From an uncultured Draconibacterium sp. (GTDB lineage: Bacteria; Bacteroidota; Bacteroidia; Bacteroidales; Prolixibacteraceae), in the NCBI RefSeq assembly GCF_963675065.1, contig NZ_OY775906.1, forward strand, positions 970,001 through 1,034,000: a stretch of 64,000 nt of DNA. Direction: 5' to 3'. Made by a program: the position numbers and the translations under genes. Positions 27,001 to 34,600 of this stretch are shown in pieces (the first letter of the stretch is position 1; each line of letters starts with the position of its first letter). The notes beneath the pieces were generated by a model. That model ran no database searches. It saw only the letters and a list, made by a program, of their open reading frames with translations, and was not told the origin of the DNA.

Positions 27001-29349
27001 TTCACAAATCGTAACATACTCTGTAATTCCTTGTCCATCCGGCTTATCAGGCATGGTATTCCCAGTTTGTGTAACCGTTAAGTTAGTTGTTACGGTACTA
27101 TCGCAACCTGTAAAACTTTGGTAAACACTTTCATATACGCCTGATGTGTTCCATCCTTTATAACTTTCCCCCTGAGTAATAGTTATATTTTCGGTTAAAT
27201 TGTAAGTTGGATTAACGAACAGATTTGTAGTAACAATACTGTCGGCACCACCAGCTGCTAGCAAAACTCTTTCGTATTGGCCGCTTTCGTTCCAGCCGTT
27301 GTAATTTTCCCCTTTACAAATAAAAATATCTTCATCAGTATAAATTGTTCTACTTCCTCCATCGGTATTGCCATCCGGATCGGGCAAAAGTACTACCGAA
27401 GAATACGGTGCAATAGTTACACTTCCACTGTATTTTTTTCCGTTTAAATCAACCATTGCATGTCGAAGAGCCACTGTTCTTGACAACTTACTATTGTTGT
27501 ATTCAAACACGTATTCGTTGTCGGGTGTTTCAAATTCTTGCGAATTTACATCACGATTAAACCTTGTTATCCACTCATTCAGATTATAATAATCATTGTT
27601 CCATGAACCATTGTATGTTACCGTATAAAATGATGGTTTATCTCCTTGTATTGTAACGTACTTGTTGGTATTAGAAGTTCCAAAATTCAATATTTCTTCT
27701 CCATGAACATCTGAAAGGTACATACTGTGTTGATCAGCCTTTAGGTTGAAAACAATATTGTTTGAAACAGTATTGTCACCAGGCGCAATTCCATTCATCT
27801 TCAAGTTGTTCCAGTGGAATTGTGTTTTTTTGTTTCCATAAAGTGTGTTGCTGTGGATATTGTGCCATCTCGGCTGGTTTAAAAATATTCCGGCAGAAGC
27901 AGTGTAAGCAACTGTATTTCCGGCAATTTCAAAGCTGTTCGTTAATCCATCAGTATAAATTCCTTCAACTTGATTAGGTGAGTTGGGATTCACTCCATAG
28001 TCTTCTTCATGACCTCCGCCGTTAAGAATGATGTTGTTAAGAATCTTAACTCCCGTAAAACGAAATGCAGTATTAGTTTCAAAAAACGAATATATTCCTC
28101 CGCCATCATCTTTGTACTGGCAAAACTTGTTAACGTAGTTATTCTCAACCTTTGTGTTGTCGCCATGAAAGTCAATTCCGTTGTATCCCACCCTTTCAAT
28201 ATGATTGTATTGAATTAGCGCATTTTTACTTTTTGTAGATAATGCCATGTAAGTACCATCTGCACTTCCTCCCATACCGGGTAACATTCCAATGTCAGTA
28301 ATTGTATTCTCAATAAATTTTGAATCATTACTATCCCACTTTGTTTTTACCCCCACACTTAAACAATTGGAAATTACATTGTTTCTCACCTCCAGAAATT
28401 TTGCCCCTCTGGCATGTATTCCATCAAGCCCGATTGCAGATATTCTACATCCCTGAATTTTTACATTATCAGCGTAATCGACATATAGACCATATTCATG
28501 AGATCCTTTAAATTCAATATTACTAAACTCAATATATTTAATCAACTGCATATTAACCAGTTGATCAATTACCCCCACTTCAATGGTATGTGAGCTTGGA
28601 TTCTCGGATCCAAAATACATGTAAAGCACTCCGTTGCTATAAAACCACTCGCCCCTTTGGTCAAGAGTTCTTAAATCCGATTGAATGAAATAACCAAATC
28701 CATCTCGAGGACTATAACCCGATGATGCCTGAAAAGTAATATTTCTACCATTGTGATTTGTAATCTTATTTCTATCCAAAATCCAATGGTTAGTTCTTAC
28801 AACCGCAACGGCTCCGGTCCAGTTAGGTTGACTACTCAACTCGTTATCAACAATAGTAGATGTTCCCGAGTGCGATTCGAATGTCAGATATCCTGAGTTA
28901 GGATATCGTCCCATTGCCACCGGTTTGTTATTTAATAGAACAAGATTTAACTGGCTAATATTTTCAATATTAGTCTTGTAAATACCATTTCCGTGTAATT
29001 CCCAGTTTGATATTTTTGATAATCCAGTAATTACCGGCATGGCACCGCTTCCGTAAGCTCCAACTTTTATTGGAGAAGCAGATGTTCCGCTTCCCTTTAA
29101 ATGAAGTTTCCCGTAAAAAATGTCACCTTTTCGAAATAAAATCTGATCTCCTGGTTTAAAAGTAGTACTGCTCACTTTGGCTAAGCTGTTCCAAGCCATA
29201 GATTCGCTGGTTCCTGAATTCCCATCATCTCCTGATGCGCTTACATAGTAGTTGGTTGCGCCAACTGAAAATGTAATAAAATTTAACGTAATTACAATTA
29301 AGAGGTTTAGATAATTGTAATTACCATAATTCTGTAACGTCCTTCTCAT
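24094..29349 (-). CDS. Giant secreted beta-helix / repeat / T9SS surface protein
   Basis: A 1751-residue exported protein. A hydrophobic signal segment (about residues 13-31) is followed by TNYYVSASGDDGNSGT, the usual opening of right-handed parallel beta-helix proteins, and a helix domain to about residue 650 with many N-x-I/V-xxN turns. Then come eight ~47-residue modules with the pattern ITI-xGESYxGWTxxGxYERxLT and GCDSIVTTNL; the third is split by a ~150-residue CBM4/9-like domain. Two domains with GLNHMNIN/DDEIAIFDG-like blocks flank two FW-rich NIISSF/NLVSFPV repeats. VYPNPAANNVNIKFS opens the T9SS type A sorting domain at about 1680. Probably binds or cleaves polysaccharide at the surface; enzymatic activity cannot be assigned. 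Confidence 0.88.
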   Translation of the reverse strand: MRRTLQNYGNYNYLNLLIVITLNFITFSVGATNYYVSASGDDGNSGTSESMAWNSLAKVSSTTFKPGDQILFRKGDIFYGKLHLKGSGTSASPIKVGAYGSGAMPVITGLSKISNWELHGNGIYKTNIENISQLNLVLLNNKPVAMGRYPNSGYLTFESHSGTSTIVDNELSSQPNWTGAVAVVRTNHWILDRNKITNHNGRNITFQASSGYSPRDGFGYFIQSDLRTLDQRGEWFYSNGVLYMYFGSENPSSHTIEVGVIDQLVNMQLIKYIEFSNIEFKGSHEYGLYVDYADNVKIQGCRISAIGLDGIHARGAKFLEVRNNVISNCLSVGVKTKWDSNDSKFIENTITDIGMLPGMGGSADGTYMALSTKSKNALIQYNHIERVGYNGIDFHGDNTKVENNYVNKFCQYKDDGGGIYSFFETNTAFRFTGVKILNNIILNGGGHEEDYGVNPNSPNQVEGIYTDGLTNSFEIAGNTVAYTASAGIFLNQPRWHNIHSNTLYGNKKTQFHWNNLKMNGIAPGDNTVSNNIVFNLKADQHSMYLSDVHGEEILNFGTSNTNKYVTIQGDKPSFYTVTYNGSWNNDYYNLNEWITRFNRDVNSQEFETPDNEYVFEYNNSKLSRTVALRHAMVDLNGKKYSGSVTIAPYSSVVLLPDPDGNTDGGSRTIYTDEDIFICKGENYNGWNESGQYERVLLAAGGADSIVTTNLFVNPTYNLTENITITQGESYKGWNTSGVYESVYQSFTGCDSTVTTNLTVTQTGNTMPDKPDGQGITEYVTICEGETYMGYTEPGQYQRTESTSGSTTEKGVNLIASDNFSNGIGDWTKFGATGYAINISADEQEFFSAPSSMRIDCNENGDIIHYLQLITGGSLIVEQGKTYELSFNAKATTPFTVGNLIVVKGSSPWTDYGTFSDRKPDITTEWSTVKVTFTANYNASDATFRIYLGGSLPAGNSLYIDDFFFAEKSEQTDSQSNFITTYLTVLPTKYSLEDITILDGESYLGWTETGSYERTLTSSAGCDSIVTTNLTIISDVNTIEDISICEGESYLDWTSAGLYERVLTSASGGDSIVTTNLWINPVYSISEDITILKGESYLGWTETGLYERTLTSDAGCDSIVTTNLTIISDVNTVEDISICEGESYLNWTSAGLYERVLTSASGGDSIVTTNLWINPVYSISEDITISEGESYLGWTVTGVYQQVLTSVNGCDSVVTTNLFVSPKETNYFIPAWHGKNGQNHMTIGVVGARLNTLPLEADDEIAIFDGNTCVGASKLTAEILNDAPDSYLFIKVSECDGTGIGFNEGNSITYKIFDSSAQEVIEVNGISYQDDLEEWITSGNFVCNGTSVVEINTIIEDEPIIQTINLEKGWNIISSFVSPTDPDLGLIMENIREAQHLFKVQDELGNTYEFWGNKTGWRNEIGAFQNTEGYKVRVKHDCSLQISGLPVSLPMDIPLSAGANLVSFPVNGATDALNIVQPLIDQGVLDKIQDEQGNSIEYWGSSIGWINDIGDFKAGEGYVFNLNSDAVLSINEIYNKSTSIPADIPATVHFNVDFIGNGLNHMNINVTNLEETDLEIGDEIAAFDGDICVGAVLITERHVLNNAVSIIASLAENEEVNGFIEGHNVSIKTWKAHNNAETEFNPVENGEPVAYQSYVSSFIQLKSAESDNISEFDEMKIDVYPNPAANNVNIKFSVLPEQGTRIILTDLTGKELINKVVESTLENLNVRSFTAGIYIVRVENNSNYKISKLIID
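25811..26355. repeat. Nearly identical 282-bp tandem repeat inside the beta-helix gene
   Basis: The segment 25811-26092 is repeated from 26093 with only scattered changes. The period of 282 bases equals 94 codons, that is two ~47-residue modules, so one copy adds a pair of modules without shifting the frame. High identity at third codon positions points to recent duplication. Confidence 0.85.
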
Positions 29350-29398
29350 TAATCTCTTCTTTTGTTACTTCTGTAAATTATAGGTTCTGTATTTCGTA

Positions 29399-29429
29399 CA
29401 AAGATATGAAGCTCGTTTTCATGTGCAAA
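29399..29429 (-). promoter_or_regulatory. Bacteroidota-type promoter of the beta-helix gene
   Basis: Read on the minus strand, TATCTTTG (29406-29399) matches the TAnnTTTG -7 element and TTTG (29429-29426) the -33 element, with a 19-base spacer. It would start a transcript about 40 bases before the ATG at 29349. Confidence 0.55.
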
Positions 29430-29922
29430 CAAACGCCACATACAGAGAGGGTTGCAAAATATAAAGACAGAAACGATAAGTAACATAATATTGCGAAAGT
29501 TGGCAATTTGTAATTCTAAATAATTTTTAGAATTTTCTAATTTCAAATAATTGTTCTTGAAGTTCTGTTCAATTAAAGAAACTGGAAGATGAACATCAAT
29601 TGACAGTCTCATAATACTAATATGTTTTAAATTACAATTAGAAAATCTTAGAGGTTTGATGTTTGTATGCGGGTGAGAATTAACAAAAGGAAGAATAAAA
29701 TAAACAAAAAATCAATTGTTAATTTATATCAATTCTTTATACCCTTCAGGTAATTTTAAACTATATTTTATCTAAAACAGCTATAATCAATAATTGTTTC
29801 GTTGAAATAGAATGTGTTACATCGCTAATTATTGGTCTATCGAAATTTACTATATCACATATTTCTATTTTTGAAGTGTCTCAACATATTATTAAAATCG
29901 TTATTTTAAAATTGTATTTCAC
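29430..29922. other. Gene-free AT-rich spacer
   Basis: Stretch upstream of the beta-helix gene and downstream of the Spy-like gene. An 87-codon open frame on the minus strand (29349-29612) has no ribosome-binding site, runs across the promoter and has no family features, so it is not called. Nothing else was recognised. Confidence 0.5.
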
Positions 29923-29951
29923 AAAAAAAGGATCGACATAATGCCAATCCT
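29923..29951 (-). terminator. Terminator of the Spy-like gene
   Basis: On the minus strand a hairpin with AGGAT/ATCCT arms and a CAT/ATG inner stem is followed by seven T residues. It lies 27 bases after the stop of the gene ending at 29978. Confidence 0.6.
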
Positions 29952-29977
29952 CTTTCGTATCTATTTCTTTTTCAACG

Positions 29978-30370
29978 CTATTGTCTGCCCCCACCAGGAC
30001 CACCTCTTCTGTTGGCTCTTCTTTCTTCCATCAATTTCTCATACTTTACAAACTGCTCATCAGTCAGGATTTTCTTAATCTCCTTCTGTTGATTTGTTCT
30101 CCATTCGGTCATCTTTTCCCGCATTTTAGTGCGGTCTTCCTCTGCTCTCATTTCCTCGCGTAAAGTCGACATCTCTTTGTATGATTTCTGGAGAACCTTT
30201 TCCATCTTTTCTGCCTGAGTATCGTTTAATTTCAATTCCGTTTTAAATTGCTCAGTTTGTCTTTTTGCCATTTCCTCCGGGTTAAACTGACGCTGTCCTC
30301 CCCTGTTTTGAGCCATTGCCACAGTTGTTCCTATCAGAACTACTACCAATAAAAATGCTAATCTTTTCAT
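29978..30370 (-). CDS. Spy/CpxP-like periplasmic helical protein
   Basis: A 130-residue exported protein from the ATG at 30370 (signal peptide MKRLAFLLVVVLIGTTVAMAQ); an upstream in-frame ATG at 30412 would place 14 extra residues before the signal and is not preferred. The mature part is highly charged and helical, with LKLNDTQAEKMEKVL and ILTDEQFVKYEKL, the LTxxQ-type motifs of the Spy/CpxP fold, and a Gly/Arg-rich C-terminus (RRGGPGGGRQ). Family members act as periplasmic chaperones or stress sensors. The gene may be co-transcribed with the DUF2490-like gene 77 bases upstream. Confidence 0.72.
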   Translation of the reverse strand: MKRLAFLLVVVLIGTTVAMAQNRGGQRQFNPEEMAKRQTEQFKTELKLNDTQAEKMEKVLQKSYKEMSTLREEMRAEEDRTKMREKMTEWRTNQQKEIKKILTDEQFVKYEKLMEERRANRRGGPGGGRQ

Positions 30371-30447
30371 AAAACCTGTTTTTAATTGTTTAATCAACAG
30401 ATTAGACCGCATATCAGATTTTTAGTTTAAAGGAAGTGCGATAAAAC

Positions 30448-31089
30448 TTAAATTTGAAAACTCAAATTTAAGCCAAGAATATCAGCCGATAACCAAGTAT
30501 TCAGCACTTCTTGCTTTTGCAGCGCATAATAAATTTTTATTTCGATGTGCTCCTTTTCAAAGGCTGTTAATCCCGAATAAAACCGAGCCAGGTCTGTGCC
30601 TTTGCCATTTAGCATTAAAAACGATTCTTCCTGCAAATAAAATTGTAATCCCCATTCGGTAATTGCCGGAAATTTCATGCGTAACGACTGCCTGTATCTA
30701 AAGTAGTTATCAAGTGCTTTAAAGGTTCTGTATTCAAAACGGTTATAAAAGTCGAATTCAAAATTCTTAAGGTCTTTTCCTAAATTTACAAAAACTATGG
30801 GACGATTCTCTTGCAACCATTCACCAATCTGAAGGTTTGCATAGCTTACCCTGAAACCGGCACCATATTCAAGCCAGTTTAATACCTGATGCTCAATTAA
30901 TATTTCACCATATTTTAAATCGAGCATTGTGCGTTTTGGTGAATAATGAATTTTTTCGGCAACAGTTATACTAATTTTATTACAGGGTTCAATTTCAACC
31001 TGGTTTTTGTTCCAAAGCACAAATGGGCGCTCTTGAGCAAAACTGTTAATGCTAGCAAGAATCAATAATAAAACGTACAATTTTTGCAT
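30448..31089 (-). CDS. DUF2490-like outer-membrane protein
   Basis: A 213-residue exported protein from the ATG at 31089 (signal peptide ending INSFAQ). The mature sequence consists of alternating beta-strands with aromatic residues and a pattern seen in DUF2490 proteins: WNKNQVEIE, a short YNRFEYR segment, RYRQSLRMKF and a final strand ending LNLSFQI. A terminal aromatic/hydrophobic strand fits a small outer-membrane beta-barrel. Function unknown. An in-frame ATG at 31134 precedes the signal peptide and is not favoured. Confidence 0.7.
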   Translation of the reverse strand: MQKLYVLLLILASINSFAQERPFVLWNKNQVEIEPCNKISITVAEKIHYSPKRTMLDLKYGEILIEHQVLNWLEYGAGFRVSYANLQIGEWLQENRPIVFVNLGKDLKNFEFDFYNRFEYRTFKALDNYFRYRQSLRMKFPAITEWGLQFYLQEESFLMLNGKGTDLARFYSGLTAFEKEHIEIKIYYALQKQEVLNTWLSADILGLNLSFQI

Positions 31090-31210
31090 GGATGTAAAAA
31101 TAGGAAACAATATATTCCCCTTATATAATCTCATTACTAAATTTCATTTTTCACTTCATTTATTAAAATTGACAATTCAGGTTAAAACTTTCTCACATCA
31201 GGTAATACCA

Positions 31211-31242
31211 TTTAAATAAGTAATAAAAAACTTGTACATTTG
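31211..31242 (+). promoter_or_regulatory. Promoter of the TetR gene
   Basis: TACATTTG (31235-31242) matches the TAnnTTTG -7 element; TTTA (31211-31214) is one mismatch from the -33 TTTG, spacer 20 bases. It lies about 30 bases before the ATG at 31273. Confidence 0.45.
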
Positions 31243-31272
31243 GAACAAAATCGTCGAATAAGGAAAATAATT

Positions 31273-31848
31273 ATGAGCGCGAACTCGAAACAACAAATTA
31301 TTGAAGCAGCCGGAATCGTTTTTGAACGTTATGGTTTTAAAAAGACAACCATGGATGACATTGCTTTTGCTGCAGGCAAAGGAAAAAGTTCGCTTTACTA
31401 TTATTTCAAGAACAAAGAAGAGGTTTTTGAAGCCGTTGTTGCACATGAAGCAAAACAATTGGTAGCCGAAATAAACAAGGCAATAGATACGTCGCACTCG
31501 GCAGTCGATAAGTTAAGAAGTTATGTGAATATTCGGATGAAACGATTTGTTCAACGAGGCAACCTGGCAACGGCTTTGAACGACAATTTTCTAGCAACCT
31601 TTGCTTTTATTGAAAAGATACAGAATAATTACAGGGATTTTGAGATTGAAATGATTGCCGCAATTATAAACGAAGGTATTAACCGAAAGGAATTTAAACC
31701 TGTTGATGCCAATTTTACCAGTGAGGCGATTCTTACCTGTATGATTGGTTTTGAAGTTCCTTTATTAACCAAATCGAAAACCAGCGAGGAATCGATAACA
31801 AAAATCAATAATGTAATTGATATGTTCTTTTACGGTATTTGTACCTAA
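31273..31848 (+). CDS. TetR/AcrR-family regulator
   Basis: A 191-residue DNA-binding regulator from the ATG at 31273. The N-terminal helix-turn-helix is textbook: IIEAAGIVFERYGFKKTTMDDIA followed by GKGKSSLYYYFKNKEEVF at about residues 10-55. The remaining helices form a ligand/dimer domain. Regulated genes are unknown; the next gene, an outer-membrane barrel 81 bases downstream, is the nearest candidate. A TTG at 31240 is also in frame but lies in the promoter. Confidence 0.88.
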   Translation: MSANSKQQIIEAAGIVFERYGFKKTTMDDIAFAAGKGKSSLYYYFKNKEEVFEAVVAHEAKQLVAEINKAIDTSHSAVDKLRSYVNIRMKRFVQRGNLATALNDNFLATFAFIEKIQNNYRDFEIEMIAAIINEGINRKEFKPVDANFTSEAILTCMIGFEVPLLTKSKTSEESITKINNVIDMFFYGICT

Positions 31849-31929
31849 AATTTTTTATATCAGAATTCGAATATTTTAGATAATAGTTCAAATCATACGA
31901 AATAATAATAATAAATAGAAAACAGAATT

Positions 31930-32571
31930 ATGATGAAACAGAAAACAAATTATTCAGGAAAAACACTCTACAGCCTAATGCTGGTTGGAGTTTTAACAAT
32001 GGGCCTTTCACTGGCATCAAAAGCTCAAATGAGTTATGGAATTAAAATTGGTGCAGGCGCAGCTTGCCAGTCTGATATGTTAGAATTAGCCAATAACTGC
32101 GATGTGCGTTTTAGCCCAACTATAGGCTTTGTTGGGAAGTACCAGATTACAGAAGGTTTTGCCTTAAAAAGTGGTTTAGAGTACCAACAAAAAGGACGCA
32201 GTTTTACCGAGGAGAATGTGGATGTAACGAACAAACTTCAGTATTTATCGCTGCCTGTAAAAGCTGAATTTTCGGCAGGAGAAAAAGCCGGTTTCAAAAA
32301 AGGACAACGCCTGTATTTTGCAGTTGGTCCCTACTTAAGCTACATGCTTGATGCTAAAAGAGAACTGGATGACACAACTTTTGATATGAAAAGCAATACA
32401 AAAGATTTTGATGCCGGTTTGGGGCTGGAACTGGGAATGGAGTTTCCGGTATTCAATCAGAAAGCGTTGCAAATAGGTTTAAACTACGATATGGGATTTG
32501 TTGAAGTGTATAAATCAGAACCCGATCTGCACAACAAAATGGCTTCAATAAGCCTGGGATTACTGTTTTAA
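31930..32571 (+). CDS. Outer-membrane beta-barrel protein (porin/PorT-like family)
   Basis: A 213-residue exported protein: signal peptide to about residue 34 (MGLSLASKAQ), then MSYGIKIGAGA, the usual first strand of small Bacteroidota outer-membrane barrels. Further strands include FALKSGLEYQQKG, LQYLSLPVKAEFS, LYFAVGPYLSYML and the C-terminal SISLGLLF. No enzymatic motif is seen. Such proteins are often structural or accessory to secretion. It may be controlled by the TetR gene just upstream (inference). Confidence 0.75.
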   Translation: MMKQKTNYSGKTLYSLMLVGVLTMGLSLASKAQMSYGIKIGAGAACQSDMLELANNCDVRFSPTIGFVGKYQITEGFALKSGLEYQQKGRSFTEENVDVTNKLQYLSLPVKAEFSAGEKAGFKKGQRLYFAVGPYLSYMLDAKRELDDTTFDMKSNTKDFDAGLGLELGMEFPVFNQKALQIGLNYDMGFVEVYKSEPDLHNKMASISLGLLF

Positions 32572-32590
32572 CAGAGAACAGGAAACAATA

Positions 32591-32627
32591 AAAAAAGCCG
32601 GCTAAGAAATCTCTTAGCCGGCTTTTT
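32591..32627. terminator. Strong bidirectional terminator
   Basis: Perfect 12-bp stem AGCCGGCTAAGA (32596-32607) with its complement (32612-32623), loop AATC, flanked by A5 and T5. It serves the + strand barrel gene and the - strand yidC gene, which converge here. Confidence 0.9.
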
Positions 32628-32644
32628 ACTATTCTAATCGTTGA

Positions 32645-34594
32645 TTATTTTCTTTTTGGTGCTTGAACTCCGCGCTGTTTAGCCATATCTTCCAAACGTT
32701 TCTGGAAACTTGACTGCTTTTTAGCCGGTTTCTTTTTATTGGCCTGCAGCTGAGCTCTAATCTTATCTTCGTCAACAAACGAGCGGATCAGGTAAGTCTG
32801 GCCAATAGTAATAAGGTTTGCAAGGAAATAGTAGTAACTCAAACCTGATGGATAACTGTTCAACAGGAAGAAGAACATTACCGGCATTATGTACATCATG
32901 GTTTTCATTCCCGGCATTCCCTGGCTGGGAGTCGCTGATTGACTTAGCTTCGTAGAAATGATCGTAGTGATGGTCATTAATATGGTAAATAAACTAAGGT
33001 GGTTACCCATAAAATTTCCGATCAGTGGAATTGTAAAATCCCAGCTCAGAATCGAATCATAGGTTGATAAGTCCTGTGCCCACAAGAAACTTTGTCCTCT
33101 TAACTCAATTGAAGTTGGGAAGAAAAAGAACATGGCAAACAGAATTGGCATCTGTAATACCATCGGCAAACAACCTCCCATTGGGTTTACTCCGGCCTTT
33201 CGATATAACGCCATAGTGGCCTGCTGTTTCTCCATGGCTTTTTCCTGCCCCGGAAATTTTGCATTTATCTCATCAACCTCAGGCTTTAATGCGCGCATTT
33301 TTGCCTGCGACATGTATGACTTGTATGTAAATGGGAATAGTACCACTTTAATCATCAGCGTAAGCAGCAAGATGATGATCCCAAAGTTATCGATAGAGCG
33401 ACGTAACCAGTTAAATACCGGGATAATTACGTAACGGTTTACCGGACGTACAATGGCGTAACCTAAATCAATTTGGCGCTCCATATCAAGCCCGTATTGT
33501 TTTAAGGTTTGATAGTGGTTTGGTCCAAAATAAAACTGCATACCAACCTTCTCATTTTGGGTTCCGTTGAAAGGAATGGCAATATCAGCTCTGAAATTTC
33601 CAAGGTAATTGGGGTTGTTTTCATATTCGTACTTTTCCTGTTTTACCTGGGCATTCGGGAATGCTTCATCGCCAATTACGGAAGAGTTAAAGAATAACTG
33701 CTTAAAACCGATCCATTTAACACTTGTTGAAAGGTTTTCTTCGTCTGATTTGTTTTTATTCAGGTTATCGACCTCGTCTTCAAAAAACTTATAGGTCATA
33801 TAAGTATAGCGATCTTCACCAAAACGCGAATAGTGTTCCTGGCGTGGCACATCAAAAGCCCAGCTAAAATTAAGGTACGATTGATTTCGTGAGATGTAGC
33901 TGTCCATACCCTGCATGTTTACATCAAAATCAACCATAAACGAGTTGTATGCCAGGGTATAAACGTACTCTATGAATTTACCAGGAGCAACTTCCAAACG
34001 GAAAGTCACCGATTCTTCGCCACCCGGATTTTCTTTGTTAAACTTAATTTTACCTTCATCTCCTTTCGGAACTTCAGGACCGTTTACCACAACATCTTTT
34101 GCTCCTCCAATCTGTTCAAAGTACAGGTTATCAGTGCTTATACTTCTGTTTTGCGCAAAGAAATTCAGACCAAACAATGTTTTCGGACCATCAAAAAGAA
34201 CTAATTGTGTAGAATCATATCTTTCATAGTCTTTCAACTCAACCGAGTAAATACGTCCACCTTTATTCGAGAAGGTGATTTTTACCTGGTTGTTTTCAAG
34301 AGTGGTAAACTCTTCGGTACCAACAGATGCGGCTCCAAAAACACCAAGTTCCTCGGTTTTCTGCTGCAGTATTTGATTCTGAACAGCAGTATCGGCTTCC
34401 ATTGCCGTACTTTGCATTTCTTGCTGTTCCTGCATTTTCTGCAGTTCCAGTGCTTGTTGTGCTTCAACTTGTGCTATGGAATCGCGTCGTTGCTTCGCAG
34501 CTTCAACTTCTTCTTTCGATGGCTGGTTGACTAATGAAAATACAACCAGGATCACAAAGATTAAAACGATTCCAATAATCGACTTTTTATCCAT
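32645..34594 (-). CDS. yidC: Membrane protein insertase YidC
   Basis: Inserts and folds inner-membrane proteins, alone or with SecYEG. The 649 residues have the N-terminal membrane anchor (IIGIVLIFVILVVFSLVN), a large periplasmic P1 beta domain (about 75-370) and the conserved five-helix core: the FGIIILLLTLMIKVVLFPFTYKSY helix region with the conserved positive residue, KYPGQ-like KFPGQEKAMEK loop, GVNPMGGCLPMVLQMPIL and the last helices PSGLSYYYFLANL. The basic tail (KKKPAKKQSSFQKRLEDM) can bind ribosomes. Six bases from pyrG, so co-transcribed. Essential housekeeping gene. Confidence 0.97.
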   Translation of the reverse strand: MDKKSIIGIVLIFVILVVFSLVNQPSKEEVEAAKQRRDSIAQVEAQQALELQKMQEQQEMQSTAMEADTAVQNQILQQKTEELGVFGAASVGTEEFTTLENNQVKITFSNKGGRIYSVELKDYERYDSTQLVLFDGPKTLFGLNFFAQNRSISTDNLYFEQIGGAKDVVVNGPEVPKGDEGKIKFNKENPGGEESVTFRLEVAPGKFIEYVYTLAYNSFMVDFDVNMQGMDSYISRNQSYLNFSWAFDVPRQEHYSRFGEDRYTYMTYKFFEDEVDNLNKNKSDEENLSTSVKWIGFKQLFFNSSVIGDEAFPNAQVKQEKYEYENNPNYLGNFRADIAIPFNGTQNEKVGMQFYFGPNHYQTLKQYGLDMERQIDLGYAIVRPVNRYVIIPVFNWLRRSIDNFGIIILLLTLMIKVVLFPFTYKSYMSQAKMRALKPEVDEINAKFPGQEKAMEKQQATMALYRKAGVNPMGGCLPMVLQMPILFAMFFFFPTSIELRGQSFLWAQDLSTYDSILSWDFTIPLIGNFMGNHLSLFTILMTITTIISTKLSQSATPSQGMPGMKTMMYIMPVMFFFLLNSYPSGLSYYYFLANLITIGQTYLIRSFVDEDKIRAQLQANKKKPAKKQSSFQKRLEDMAKQRGVQAPKRK

Positions 34595-34600
34595 TTTCTT

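Noticed and set aside
29349..29612. 87-codon minus-strand frame before the beta-helix gene
   Set aside because: It covers the -33/-7 promoter, lacks a ribosome-binding site and family features, and its composition fits AT-rich spacer DNA.
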